The position numbers and the translations under genes are program-made. Of a stretch of DNA of 64,000 nt, positions 6,859-15,412 are shown in pieces. Each line of letters begins with the position of its first letter. The stretch's first letter is position 1. The notes beneath the pieces were generated by a model that worked only from the letters and a program-made list of their open reading frames with translations, made no database searches and had not been told where the DNA came from. The DNA comes from DYJE01 sp041660385 (GTDB lineage Bacteria > Desulfobacterota > Desulfobacteria > Desulfobacterales > Desulfolunaceae). The DNA lies in contig JBAZWJ010000007.1 of NCBI GenBank assembly GCA_041660385.1, forward strand, positions 1-64,000. Reading direction: 5' to 3'.

Positions 6859-7698
6859 TCAAAACTCCATCGTTTCATAAAGATCCGGCACAAGAATCTC
6901 CACATCCCGTGAGAAAGATCGGATTTTTTTGATCATACCGCTCACATCTGCTAAGGCAATGTTTTTCATCCGTTTCCCCGATTCGATGGGTCTGAAAAAA
7001 TCATCCTGATGAAAAAGTACCGCAGTTTTTGTTCCCGTCAGCTCAAGAATCCGTTCCGGGTATCCTTTCATTCTTTTCCAGCCAGGGACACAGAGAAAAA
7101 CCACATCGCAGTGCTGGCCTGCCAGAAATTTTTCAACAAAACCAGCACTTCCCACATGGAGAAACGTTTTGCCGCCGATTTCTATTTTTGGTGAAAATAC
7201 CTGGCCCACTTTGTAGTCTCTGGCCCGTAAAGGCAGTTTAGCTTCGGCAGAGATCTCACCAGGATAGGGAACCATGCCCATCACCACCCGACCATGAACC
7301 GAGGGCAGCATGGTGATCCGTATCTGATCTGAAACTGTGACAACCTCACCGCCTTTACAAACAGTTGTTCTTCCTTTTTCACCGTTCAAGGCCATCAATG
7401 TTTTAAGACTGCTGTTGCCGATGATTTTCCCTTGCGTGTATTTGGATAATTCCGGGATATCGAAAGCATGATCGAAATGGCTATGGCCGACCACCATAGC
7501 CGATATTTTACCAATCTGCTCAACATGTTTCCTGATCTTTATCGCATCTGAACTCACTTTACCGAAAAGGACCTGACATTTACCGATCCGTGAATAATAC
7601 GGGTCCACAAGAAGAGTTTCATTTCTGTATGAACAGATCAGGCCAGCTGCTCCCGTAAGTTTGATACGAACCTTGTCATCGATAATATTAAATGTCAT
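6859..7698 (-). CDS. MBL-fold metallo-hydrolase (UlaG-like)
   Basis: 279-residue metallo-beta-lactamase-fold protein. The metal-binding HxHxDH motif is H72-S-H74-F-D76-H77. The N-terminus (LTGAAGLICSYRNETLLVDP) and spacing resemble the UlaG / RNase-Z-like hydrolase branch. A later histidine (SVHGR, about residue 137) and an aspartate or histidine in the C-terminal half could complete a dinuclear site. The substrate cannot be deduced. Its start is 1 nt from the stop of the lipoprotein gene at 7700, so the two are co-transcribed. Confidence 0.75.
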   Translation of the reverse strand: MTFNIIDDKVRIKLTGAAGLICSYRNETLLVDPYYSRIGKCQVLFGKVSSDAIKIRKHVEQIGKISAMVVGHSHFDHAFDIPELSKYTQGKIIGNSSLKTLMALNGEKGRTTVCKGGEVVTVSDQIRITMLPSVHGRVVMGMVPYPGEISAEAKLPLRARDYKVGQVFSPKIEIGGKTFLHVGSAGFVEKFLAGQHCDVVFLCVPGWKRMKGYPERILELTGTKTAVLFHQDDFFRPIESGKRMKNIALADVSGMIKKIRSFSRDVEILVPDLYETMEF

Positions 7699-7699
7699 T

Positions 7700-8209
7700 T
7701 CAATCCTTTTCGATGGTCACTTCCACTTTTCGTCGGCCCCAGGCGTTCGCCCCGCTGTGGGACCAGTGGTACAGATCCAGCCGGGTTGGTCCTTTGATGG
7801 CACTGCCCCTATCTTCCACCATACCCCAGCCGTATCCGGGAATATACATCCGGGTTCCGAAAGGGTAATGGTTGGTGTCTGCTGCAAGGGTTCCGTCTCT
7901 GGGCAGCAGAAGCCAGGGGAAAAACACGATACGTATGGGAATCATCCAGGGATGCTTCACACTGTCCCAGGAAAAAAGCCCAGGATGGGGAATGTGGGGA
8001 CTGGTTCCGCTGGACGTCAGCCCCGAATAGTGTTTTCCTTTTGACGAGCCGGATTTTACATATTTATTCCAGAAATCAAAAGAACCCCTTTCCCAGCCGC
8101 AGCATTGACCACAGCCGCAATAACCGGTGGTTTCCATGACTACGACACGGTTTTTACCGGCACAACCCATAAACATGATTAAAATCAGAATGATAAAGAC
8201 AGACCTCAT
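7700..8209 (-). CDS. 3D-domain lipoprotein (MltA-like C-terminal fold)
   Basis: 169-residue small exported protein. The signal ends in a lipobox (FMGC, Cys16). The C-terminal half (about 108-165) is a 3D domain, named for three conserved aspartates: AADTNHYPFGTRMYIPG, GMVEDRGSAIKG and LDLYHWS. This fold occurs in MltA lytic transglycosylases and Rpf/YabE-type wall hydrolases, so peptidoglycan cleavage is plausible. A Cys-rich stretch after the signal (YCGCGQCCGW) is typical of this small family. First gene of a two-gene unit with the MBL hydrolase. Confidence 0.75.
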   Translation of the reverse strand: MRSVFIILILIMFMGCAGKNRVVVMETTGYCGCGQCCGWERGSFDFWNKYVKSGSSKGKHYSGLTSSGTSPHIPHPGLFSWDSVKHPWMIPIRIVFFPWLLLPRDGTLAADTNHYPFGTRMYIPGYGWGMVEDRGSAIKGPTRLDLYHWSHSGANAWGRRKVEVTIEKD

Positions 8210-8369
8210 CAGACGAATCCTTTTTTCTTAAAAAAAACTTGTCTAAACACGTTTTTTATCTATTAATTGTAATCGATATCTATACCCGTCCGAAACGTAA
8301 CAGCATCCTAAAATCTTGTAAATAACGAAACCAGGGCGATTCTCGCCCCGTGACAGTAAGGGAGGATCT

Positions 8370-9245
8370 ATGATCATCGATTGTCATCAGCACCTTGCGC
8401 CGGACATCATCCCCACAGAAAACCTTATTGCCCAGATGGACGCAACGGGTATAGACAAAATCGCCCTCATGGCGTCTCCCTGCGGCCCCATCCCGGAACC
8501 GTCTCCGTTCCTCATTTCAGCCATGCGGTTTTCGCTTACGCGATCATGGTTGAGGCCCTTATCCAAAAAAACAATCACGCGCTTCACTGAAGAGGGTGAT
8601 GTGCAACTCCCCACATCGGTGATCAAAATCCTGAAGAAACCGGACAATCCCCTTGTTTTCGAAACAGCGGAACGATACCCGGAACGTTTTCTCGCATGGT
8701 GCATGGTGAACCCTGGCGACAATCAGAATACTCTTGCGGAATATGATCAATGGAAAGATCATCCGGCCTGTGTTGGCGTCAAGGCGCATCCGTTCTGGCA
8801 CAGGTACTCCCTTAAAAAACTCCTGCCTGTGGCCGAACGTCTTGTGGAGAAAAAAGCGCCGCTCATCGTCCATCTGGGTTTTGGCGACAACGGTGATATT
8901 CTTTCCATTGCGAACGAACTCCCCGAGCTGAAAATCATCATTGCCCACGCGGGTTTCCCCTGTTACAGCAACACCTGGAAAATCATAAAAAACAGAAAAA
9001 ACATTCTGGTTGATCTTTCCGCCACATCCTATGTGGATGAAAAAATCATGGCTGACGTAGCGTCCTGTCTCGGAATCGAACGCTGTCTTTATGGAACGGA
9101 CGGTCCCTTTGGTTCCCATAACGGCCATGAGGGGTTTGATATGGGCATGATCAAACGACGAATCGAAAAGGTCTTTCCAGACAATGGACATCAGCGGATG
9201 ATTCTCGGTGAGAATTTCATGAATTTCATCACTTTGAACACTTGA
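8370..9245 (+). CDS. Amidohydrolase-family protein (amidohydrolase 2 type)
   Basis: 291-residue TIM-barrel metal-dependent hydrolase or decarboxylase. It begins with the HxH metal motif (IIDCHQHL, His6 and His8). A central His is in VKAHPFWHRY or LIVHLGF, another in IIAHAGFP, and the C-terminal Asp is in YGTDGPFG. This pattern is typical of amidohydrolase-2 proteins related to ACMSD and resorcylate decarboxylases, but the substrate is not predictable. A GGGAGG Shine-Dalgarno supports the ATG at 8370. A small hairpin (GGGCGA/TCGCCC, about 8335-8349) lies in the 5' leader. The next gene starts 85 nt downstream. Confidence 0.75.
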   Translation: MIIDCHQHLAPDIIPTENLIAQMDATGIDKIALMASPCGPIPEPSPFLISAMRFSLTRSWLRPLSKKTITRFTEEGDVQLPTSVIKILKKPDNPLVFETAERYPERFLAWCMVNPGDNQNTLAEYDQWKDHPACVGVKAHPFWHRYSLKKLLPVAERLVEKKAPLIVHLGFGDNGDILSIANELPELKIIIAHAGFPCYSNTWKIIKNRKNILVDLSATSYVDEKIMADVASCLGIERCLYGTDGPFGSHNGHEGFDMGMIKRRIEKVFPDNGHQRMILGENFMNFITLNT

Positions 9246-9330
9246 TGACTGTCTGAGTCAAAGAGCATATTCTTGATCATGACAAACAATTCGCTATTTG
9301 GCATGCCAATAACAAAAAGAACGGATAACG

Positions 9331-10086
9331 ATGACATTCCATTCCTTGCCCTGGCAACTGCTCATTGCTCACCGGGGATACAAAGCAAAATACCCTGAAA
9401 ACACCATGGTCGCTTTTAAAGCAGCCTTGGCTCTTGGCTCACCCATGATCGAACTGGACGTTACCCTGACCCAAGACAGAAAAATCGTGGTTATCCATGA
9501 TGATACTCTTGAAAGGACCACAAACGGGAAAGGCCATGTCCGTAATCAACCTTTTGACGATCTGAGAAAACTTGATGCAGGTTCCTGGTTTTCGCCTGAG
9601 TTCATAGGTGAAAAACTGCCCTCACTTGACGAGGTTTTAACCCTTTGTGCTGGAAAAATTCTGGTAAACGTGGAGATCAAACCTGAGGCCCATGAAGAAC
9701 CCATGCCGGAGGATGGCATTGAAATTCAGTTATTGGATAAGATTCGTGGGTATTCCATGACCGATTCCGTTATCATATCAAGCTTCAAAATGGACGTGAT
9801 CCGTAGAATCGCTGGGATGAAAGGCGAAAAACCACTGCTTGCCATGCTGTCTGAAGACCCGATTGATGATGCTCTTCTGGATTTTATGGTTGACTGCGGT
9901 GTGTTTTCGTACAACCCGGACCACACCACATTAACAAAAGAACAGGTGGATAAGGCTCATCATAAAGGTCTCAGGGTTTTCACCTACACAGTGAATACGG
10001 TAGACGATGCGAAGCGATGCTTTGATATGGGCGTGGATGGTGTGTTTACCGATGATCCGGTGTTATTGAGGGGCGTCATGAAATAA
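9331..10086 (+). CDS. ugpQ: Glycerophosphodiester phosphodiesterase
   Basis: 251-residue GDPD TIM-barrel enzyme that hydrolyses glycerophosphodiesters to sn-glycerol 3-phosphate and an alcohol. Catalytic motifs are visible: LIAHRGYKAKYPENT, MIELDVTLTQD, VVIHDDTLERTTNGKG and the late VEIKPE. There is no signal peptide, so it is cytoplasmic (UgpQ-like rather than GlpQ-like). The C-terminal VFTYTVNTVDDAKRC and GVDGVFTDDP are diagnostic. The ATG follows AACGGATAACG, a weak ribosome site. Confidence 0.9.
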   Translation: MTFHSLPWQLLIAHRGYKAKYPENTMVAFKAALALGSPMIELDVTLTQDRKIVVIHDDTLERTTNGKGHVRNQPFDDLRKLDAGSWFSPEFIGEKLPSLDEVLTLCAGKILVNVEIKPEAHEEPMPEDGIEIQLLDKIRGYSMTDSVIISSFKMDVIRRIAGMKGEKPLLAMLSEDPIDDALLDFMVDCGVFSYNPDHTTLTKEQVDKAHHKGLRVFTYTVNTVDDAKRCFDMGVDGVFTDDPVLLRGVMK

Positions 10087-10099
10087 GGGACGGAAATAA

Positions 10100-10120
10100 G
10101 GGCGGACACAAGGTCCGCCC
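10100..10120. repeat. Palindromic GC-rich intergenic repeat, possible bidirectional terminator
   Basis: GGGCGGAC and GTCCGCCC pair perfectly around ACAAG, between the convergent ugpQ and outer-membrane protein genes. It resembles in design the palindromes at 28074 and 32301. Confidence 0.5.
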
Positions 10121-10138
10121 GTACACGCATAAATACAA

Positions 10139-11641
10139 TTAGAAATTCACCATGGCGCTGACGCTGATGGATTTTATTGTTTCATCATCACCTTCGATAT
10201 CCCCATCTCCGTTTTTATCCACAAATGTATACTGGTTGTTCACGGAAAGAGTAGTTCCGCTCATATTCATCTGAACAATATAACCAAGAACCGTGCTTGG
10301 GGTTTTCCATTCAGACAAACTGTCCACGTTGTTCTGTGCATAATAGCCTTTGACTGTGGGGAGAAATGAAATGGCCTTGTTATTGATGACGATGTCTCCG
10401 TAAAGGGACTTTCTCTCGATATCATCACCCTTCATGTCCTGGAACTGACCGCTCATGGTGATGTAATTAAACAGGTTGAAAGACAATCCGGCAAGGTAAC
10501 CGTCCATTTCCTGGGTAATAGCTTTAAGAGTATCCTGTTTTCTCACGGCTACAGGTATTCCTCCCACATCCTGAATCTGGCATCGTTCGAGTTCATAAGT
10601 ATGGTTGAAATAACCGAAAAGGAACTCTTCGGACTGCATGCGGTATTCCGCAGTGACCGTCAAGTGTTCTCCCAGTCGTGTTCTGAAACCAGGGGCAATA
10701 ATACCCCAGCCATAATCCACGATGTCTGTGTACGCCGAATAAAGATCCACTTTAAGAAAATCACCTTCAAAAATGGGAATACCGGCATCAAGCCCCCAGA
10801 TGGTCAGTCTTGATCTCAATTTCGAATAATCGGTGAGGTTATCTCTTGTTAGTGGAGACAATTCGCCAATTGCAATGAGGTCATCAATGGTTGCATCTGA
10901 TGCTCCAGCTAATTCCAGACGTTCTCGTTCAGTGACCAGCTTTTCATCATAGGGAAAATCATCGATCTCATCAGGATAACCATCGTCATCCGTATCTCTC
11001 AACCCGTTGTACTCGTTGAGATCGGAGGCAATGCTTGCACCGATTTCCAGTTTGCTGAACGGCCTGTAACCCACACGTGTTCCGATCACCATGGATGCAC
11101 GGTCATCGGCCAGTTCCTTGTAATCGTTGATCAGAAGTTCGCCCACAAGTTTTTCCGACTTGAAGGACATTTCCATACCGATCCGTTTGTAATCCGGCCA
11201 TTCAATGGAGTTGGAATATCCGTTGATAATGTTGGAATATCCGATATAGCTGTAATCAAGGGCTCCGACTTTCGCGTAAAAAGGAGCGCCTTTGTGATCC
11301 CATCTCAGGTAGTAAAGTATGTTGAAGTAATCTTCCGCATCATCCCAGTCTTCTTTGCGGACTTTGCCCTCTTCATCAAGAAGAAGCTGGACATCAACGC
11401 CAATCCCCAGTTTTCCCAGAGGAATATCAGCCCGAATTCCTATTTGCTGATAATTTTCCCCATCCAGGGTCACCGCTCCAACAACGATACCTGCCGTTGT
11501 TCTGTCACCACCTGCCAAACCGGTGTCCAATGTCCCGCCGGCGCTACCGATCGCCGTATTGTCTCCAGCGAAAACGTTATGACCCACAGCGAAGAAACTC
11601 AGCGCCACAGCCAGTAACACCACGAACTTCAGACTCTTCAT
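10139..11641 (-). CDS. Outer-membrane beta-barrel protein with Ca-binding (TSP3-like) loop
   Basis: 500-residue secreted protein. Residues 1-25 form a signal peptide (MKSLKFVVLLAVALSFFAVG...VFA). The body has alternating hydrophobic/aromatic strands. It ends in VSAMVNF with a C-terminal Phe, the usual outer-membrane insertion signature. Around residue 217 a thrombospondin type-3-like run (DTDDDGYPDEIDD) and near the C-terminus an EF-hand-like DKNGDGDIEGDD suggest calcium binding in loops. It is probably a porin-like channel or surface protein. It is monocistronic. No specific substrate can be inferred. Confidence 0.65.
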   Translation of the reverse strand: MKSLKFVVLLAVALSFFAVGHNVFAGDNTAIGSAGGTLDTGLAGGDRTTAGIVVGAVTLDGENYQQIGIRADIPLGKLGIGVDVQLLLDEEGKVRKEDWDDAEDYFNILYYLRWDHKGAPFYAKVGALDYSYIGYSNIINGYSNSIEWPDYKRIGMEMSFKSEKLVGELLINDYKELADDRASMVIGTRVGYRPFSKLEIGASIASDLNEYNGLRDTDDDGYPDEIDDFPYDEKLVTERERLELAGASDATIDDLIAIGELSPLTRDNLTDYSKLRSRLTIWGLDAGIPIFEGDFLKVDLYSAYTDIVDYGWGIIAPGFRTRLGEHLTVTAEYRMQSEEFLFGYFNHTYELERCQIQDVGGIPVAVRKQDTLKAITQEMDGYLAGLSFNLFNYITMSGQFQDMKGDDIERKSLYGDIVINNKAISFLPTVKGYYAQNNVDSLSEWKTPSTVLGYIVQMNMSGTTLSVNNQYTFVDKNGDGDIEGDDETIKSISVSAMVNF

Positions 11642-12047
11642 AAACCTCTCCTTGATGATCGTTTCAAACTTAAAGAAAGACGAAGTTCCATCTCAATTGA
11701 TCCGGAGCGCGTCTTCATCCCATAAACTCTAATGATTTTATTTTATGACAAACGGGTAAAAATATTAAAAGCACCTTAGAATATGATTTTCAGATCATCA
11801 CGTCAACACCCAAGTCTACCATTGATAATGCAATTGCATTTTTTTTACTTTGAATTGATATAATTTTTTTATGGGTGAATAGTTGACGCTAAAGAATAAA
11901 TGGAATGTTGACTGTTGTTGCGGTCGGAAAAATCGATTTAAGACGTGTTAATGAAACACGTTTTTACATTTCTTCCATAAAAACGCAGAAAACCATCGGC
12001 GATATATCGCCACAATGGTTATATAAAGCAAAAATGATTATTTATTG
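11642..12047. other. Intergenic region with two hairpins
   Basis: No gene is seen. It holds the upstream region of the barrel gene. A small plus-strand stem (ACGTGTT/AACACGT, 11943-11961) is followed by T's. A compound palindrome (AACCAT/ATGGTT with inner GGCGATA/TATCGCC, 11991-12020) lies just past the end of the 12048 gene and could be its terminator, although a T-run is lacking. Confidence 0.4.
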
Positions 12048-12779
12048 TCACCTGATCGACCCGGAAAGATTCCCGGTATGAACTCCAGACAGCATATTTT
12101 TTTCATCGGATGGTTTGGCTGTATTAAACAGGCAACCAAGAAAACCTTCGCATACCTGGTCTTTCTTGCCACCACGATTTTTGATGGTATATTTGGCCTT
12201 AAAACCTGAGAGCAGTCTTTCACCGGACCGATGGCCAGAAAACTCCTTAAATTGCCCATCTATTCCGTTCGAAATCATGTTCAACAAATAAAGTTCTCTC
12301 AATGTCAGCTGATTTTCATTAAAGATAAACCACCACAAGCGGTCACCCGATGTATAACCGTTTCTGCTTGAATTTAAAACTGAGTTCATGCCTTCAATCT
12401 CAGCACCTGTCAGATAGTATTCATTTCCTTCAGATCCGGCACGGCCCATAAGTTCCGTCACTTTGCCCATCATATCCTTGTAACGGATGCCTGATCGCTC
12501 TAGTTCATCCAGAGATTTGCGAAGACATGTGGAAACGGCAAATTCAAAGCCACCTTGCTCCCGAAAAATAGCAAGAATCTCTTCTGCGTATTTCTGACCG
12601 ATGATAAAATGGGCGTCATAATCGTCCGCCCCCCCGAAATCAAGTGTCACGTTGTAATAGGTCGTTCCACTTTCCGGAGCGAAGCTTTTCACGATATCAA
12701 CAGACTGGGTACCATGAACAAGGCTAGCACCAGAGGTTAGCACAATAAAATAAATCAAAGATAAAAAACGGTATTTCAT
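12048..12779 (-). CDS. Exported protein of unknown function
   Basis: 243 residues with an N-terminal signal peptide (MKYRFLSLIYFIVLTSGASLVHG). The segment GGADDYDAHFIIGQKYAEEI and the later YYLTGAEIEGMNSVLN faintly recall the start of C45 / acyl-transferase-type Ntn hydrolases. However, the catalytic N-terminal Cys block and the rest of that ~350-residue fold are not seen. It could be a divergent or shortened relative, or something unrelated. The ORF is open and ends in a hydrophilic tail. No neighbour suggests a role. Confidence 0.45.
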   Translation of the reverse strand: MKYRFLSLIYFIVLTSGASLVHGTQSVDIVKSFAPESGTTYYNVTLDFGGADDYDAHFIIGQKYAEEILAIFREQGGFEFAVSTCLRKSLDELERSGIRYKDMMGKVTELMGRAGSEGNEYYLTGAEIEGMNSVLNSSRNGYTSGDRLWWFIFNENQLTLRELYLLNMISNGIDGQFKEFSGHRSGERLLSGFKAKYTIKNRGGKKDQVCEGFLGCLFNTAKPSDEKNMLSGVHTGNLSGSIR

Positions 12780-13075
12780 AAACCACCATCAAACGAATTC
12801 AGTTCTGGTTGGTATATTCTCAAGCGATTCCAAAAAACGGCACAATAAAAGACAAACTGCGTCATGCTATTAAATCGCCCTGACCATAACCAATCCATTC
12901 CTATGTTAAAACCTTTTTTTTATACATTCAACATTTTTATTTACTCCCTTTTAATGCAAATCCTGTTCCTGATTCATATAATACCACTTCGTATTGAGAT
13001 TTTTTTTGATCTGTGTTTAGGTATCATTTCGGATTTTGTAAGAATAGCTAAGTGAACGAAAGGACAATATTATTC

Positions 13076-14695
13076 ATGAAACTGAAAACCTGCGTAAGTC
13101 CATCGGGCCGGTTTGTGTATGGGGTTCACCACCCTTTTTTTCATATCGAAAATTTCAGAGAAAAAGACGGAATACAGCCCCTTGGATGGGATGAATCGGG
13201 AGACCCTGTGTTTAATCAGGAAAACTTCCCGGTCGAAGCCGTTGATGAAGCAAAAGCTGACATCATTTATGAGGTCCCCAACGCCTTTCCTTTTCGTGGA
13301 TCAACCTATATCGCATCCGGCTGGGCCGACGTCAAAAGTGCAAATCCCGGTTCCATTCAATTGACGTTCCAAAAGCCTCTGTCGTTTACTGATAGCCTTA
13401 AAAAAAGTCTCGGTCATGATGTGGACATGGACAACGTTTTTTCAAATCTTCCGCAGCAGGTATTGCTGACCATCGCCGCTGAATCCAATGACATTGATGA
13501 ACTCACCCGCCTTGCGTCCATATGCTGTGTTTTTCATCTGGAAATTCAAGGAGCTAAGGGGCTTGTGTTCAAACGTGAAACAAAAGGCGGAGCACGATCT
13601 GTCATAAAAAACCATGTGCTGTTTGAAACCCTTGTAAACAACCCTTGCCTCCCGGATTTTCTGAAAGAGGTTATGGTTCTACGACCAGGGGTTCAAGGTG
13701 GGAGTGAAATCGTCGGAGAGTACAACCATGATGGGGAAAGGGTTCATATATACGAATATTTGAGACGAAACAGCTACATTCCCTGGGGTCACTTTGCAGC
13801 CAACATGGCCGAAGATGCTGTGAGGTACGATATGACGTCGATGAGCCAATCGGATATGACAGGCCTCCGACATCTTTATTATCAGAGAACCTATTCCCGT
13901 GTGGCAGACATGCTGGGCCTGCCCGGTCTTATTCAGCGAAAAACCGCCACTGAAAATGAGCTGGAAGACCTTCGACTTTCCATCGTTGACCGGATAAAAA
14001 CCATGGGCAATCAGAATCTTTTTTTCAATGCCACCTTGTGGGGGTGGAACTACGGGTTCAGCTTCACAGCAAACGGTTACAATCTCCACGGATCTCACCA
14101 GCAGGTACACCAGCAATTCGCCTTGATTCCAAAAACAACCGAAGCACACAGCGGCTTTGACCGAACCGAAGGTTTGATGGAAACATACGGCTGCGGCGAT
14201 CAGGTTTACGCTTTCATTAAACGATACAGAGAAGAAACGGGCCATCATTTCTTCGACGATTACCTGAGTGCCATAGAGAGCAACCGCCGCATGGACAGAA
14301 CCGATGATAACCGGGCGTCCCTGGTTGTTTACGCGGATGACCACGTGATTCTCTTCGTTCCCAAAGCCCAGACCTCCCAGTGGGAACTAAACCTGATGCC
14401 CCGAAAACCCATAGCAAACATCATCGAAACAGATGCAACTGTCCGTCAATCACTGGACACAGCCATGCACAAAGCCATGACCGCCTTAACAACTCTTGGC
14501 GCAAAAATGATTTCGGTGATCGAATTATCAGGCCGGTTCGGAGTTTACGATGAAAAGCAGCACCTTTTATACTCATTCTTACCCAAGATCCCCTATTCCA
14601 TGGGTGCCTTCACCGAAGCCCAGCAGAGATACATCAACGGGCATTATCCTGAGGATTTTGCGGAGGCGTGTCGGGAAGTGATGCAAAATAAGTAA
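13076..14695 (+). CDS. Uncharacterised 539-residue protein with faint GalT/HIT-like features
   Basis: Cytoplasmic (no signal peptide). I prefer the ATG at 13076, with AAAGGA about 11 nt upstream, over an in-frame GTG at 13052. In the middle, NLHGSHQQVHQQFALIP gives a His-rich strand. It is followed about 80 residues later by VVYADDHVILFVPKAQTSQWELNLMP, which recalls the second HIT half of galactose-1-phosphate uridylyltransferases. The first ~250 residues match nothing I know. If the relation is right it could be a nucleotidyltransferase or hydrolase, but this is inference. It is flanked by intergenic DNA on both sides and appears monocistronic. Confidence 0.5.
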   Translation: MKLKTCVSPSGRFVYGVHHPFFHIENFREKDGIQPLGWDESGDPVFNQENFPVEAVDEAKADIIYEVPNAFPFRGSTYIASGWADVKSANPGSIQLTFQKPLSFTDSLKKSLGHDVDMDNVFSNLPQQVLLTIAAESNDIDELTRLASICCVFHLEIQGAKGLVFKRETKGGARSVIKNHVLFETLVNNPCLPDFLKEVMVLRPGVQGGSEIVGEYNHDGERVHIYEYLRRNSYIPWGHFAANMAEDAVRYDMTSMSQSDMTGLRHLYYQRTYSRVADMLGLPGLIQRKTATENELEDLRLSIVDRIKTMGNQNLFFNATLWGWNYGFSFTANGYNLHGSHQQVHQQFALIPKTTEAHSGFDRTEGLMETYGCGDQVYAFIKRYREETGHHFFDDYLSAIESNRRMDRTDDNRASLVVYADDHVILFVPKAQTSQWELNLMPRKPIANIIETDATVRQSLDTAMHKAMTALTTLGAKMISVIELSGRFGVYDEKQHLLYSFLPKIPYSMGAFTEAQQRYINGHYPEDFAEACREVMQNK

Positions 14696-14730
14696 AAAAT
14701 ATTGCGGAATTCACACCAAGCGTTCAATAT

Positions 14731-14840
14731 ATGAAAAATGAGTATTATAAAAAACAAAACAGGTATGGTTCAGTTTTACCAAAAAAACTAATGACGTTAG
14801 AGATGATGCTATCCAAAACATAGAAGAAGATGAATCATAA
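14731..14840 (+). pseudogene. Possible remnant of a small antitoxin-like gene
   Basis: A 30-codon reading begins MKNEYYKKQNRYGSVLPKK. It continues more naturally in another frame (KTNDVRDDAIQNIEEDES, stop at 14838-14840) after a run of seven A (14771-14777). The start resembles the MxxEYDFS opening of some small antitoxins. A frameshift in the A-run is the simplest reading, but the resemblance is weak. Confidence 0.3.
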
Positions 14841-14885
14841 GAATTCAAGTAAACAATAAAACAATAAACAACGGGTAATCATGAC

Positions 14886-15107
14886 ATGTCATACAAAATG
14901 AAACAAATACTTGAAAATATTAAAGATATGTCACTGAAAGAGCGTGCTGTTTTGGCCCATTGCCTGATTTCAAGCCTTGACCAGATGCAGGATGATGGAG
15001 TTGATGATGCCTGGGCTGCTATTGCTGAAAAACGCTTTGCTCAGTTAGACTCCGGTGAAGTATCTGCCATTTCATGGGACCAGATCAAAAAAGAGATCAA
15101 GGGGTAG
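14886..15107 (+). CDS. Addiction-module antitoxin-like protein
   Basis: 73-residue acidic protein of the putative addiction module component family. It has the typical motifs LSLKERAVLAHCLISSLD-like (here MSLKERAVLAHCLISSL) and DDAWAAIAEKRFAQLDSGEV, and ends with an IKKEIKG tail. It would neutralise the toxin encoded 5 nt downstream. The small size and order (antitoxin first) are standard for type II modules. Confidence 0.8.
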   Translation: MSYKMKQILENIKDMSLKERAVLAHCLISSLDQMQDDGVDDAWAAIAEKRFAQLDSGEVSAISWDQIKKEIKG

Positions 15108-15112
15108 ATCGC

Positions 15113-15409
15113 ATGGTGCTGCAAGTTGCTTTCCACCCAGATGTCAAACTCGATATTGGCGAAGCATATAAGTGGTATCAACAGCAAGCACAAGGTTTGG
15201 GTGACGACTACATAATCGAGCTTGAACTCGCCTTTCAAACAATCGCTGAAATTTCATATATCTGGCCAAAGTTCAAGAAAAAATTCCGGCGGTATATCCT
15301 TTCAAGATTCCCTTTCGCTGTGATCTATAAAGAAAGTGGACACAAACTCTATGTTGTCGCAGTTATGCACCAAAGCAGGAAACCCAACTACTGGATAAAA
15401 CGCCTATAA
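15113..15409 (+). CDS. RelE/ParE-family toxin
   Basis: 98-residue basic protein. HPDVKLDIGEAYKWYQQQ at the N-terminus and RRYILSRFPFAVIY followed by LYVVAVMHQSRKPNYW at the C-terminus are the ParE/RelE fold signature. The ATG at 15113 lies 5 nt after the antitoxin stop; the ORF is open further upstream but that part overlaps the antitoxin. The family acts on gyrase (ParE) or ribosome-bound mRNA (RelE); which of these applies cannot be told here. Confidence 0.8.
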   Translation: MVLQVAFHPDVKLDIGEAYKWYQQQAQGLGDDYIIELELAFQTIAEISYIWPKFKKKFRRYILSRFPFAVIYKESGHKLYVVAVMHQSRKPNYWIKRL

Positions 15410-15412
15410 CTA

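Noticed and set aside
8559..9191. 210-residue minus-strand ORF opposite the amidohydrolase
   Set aside because: Antisense shadow of a clear gene on the plus strand.
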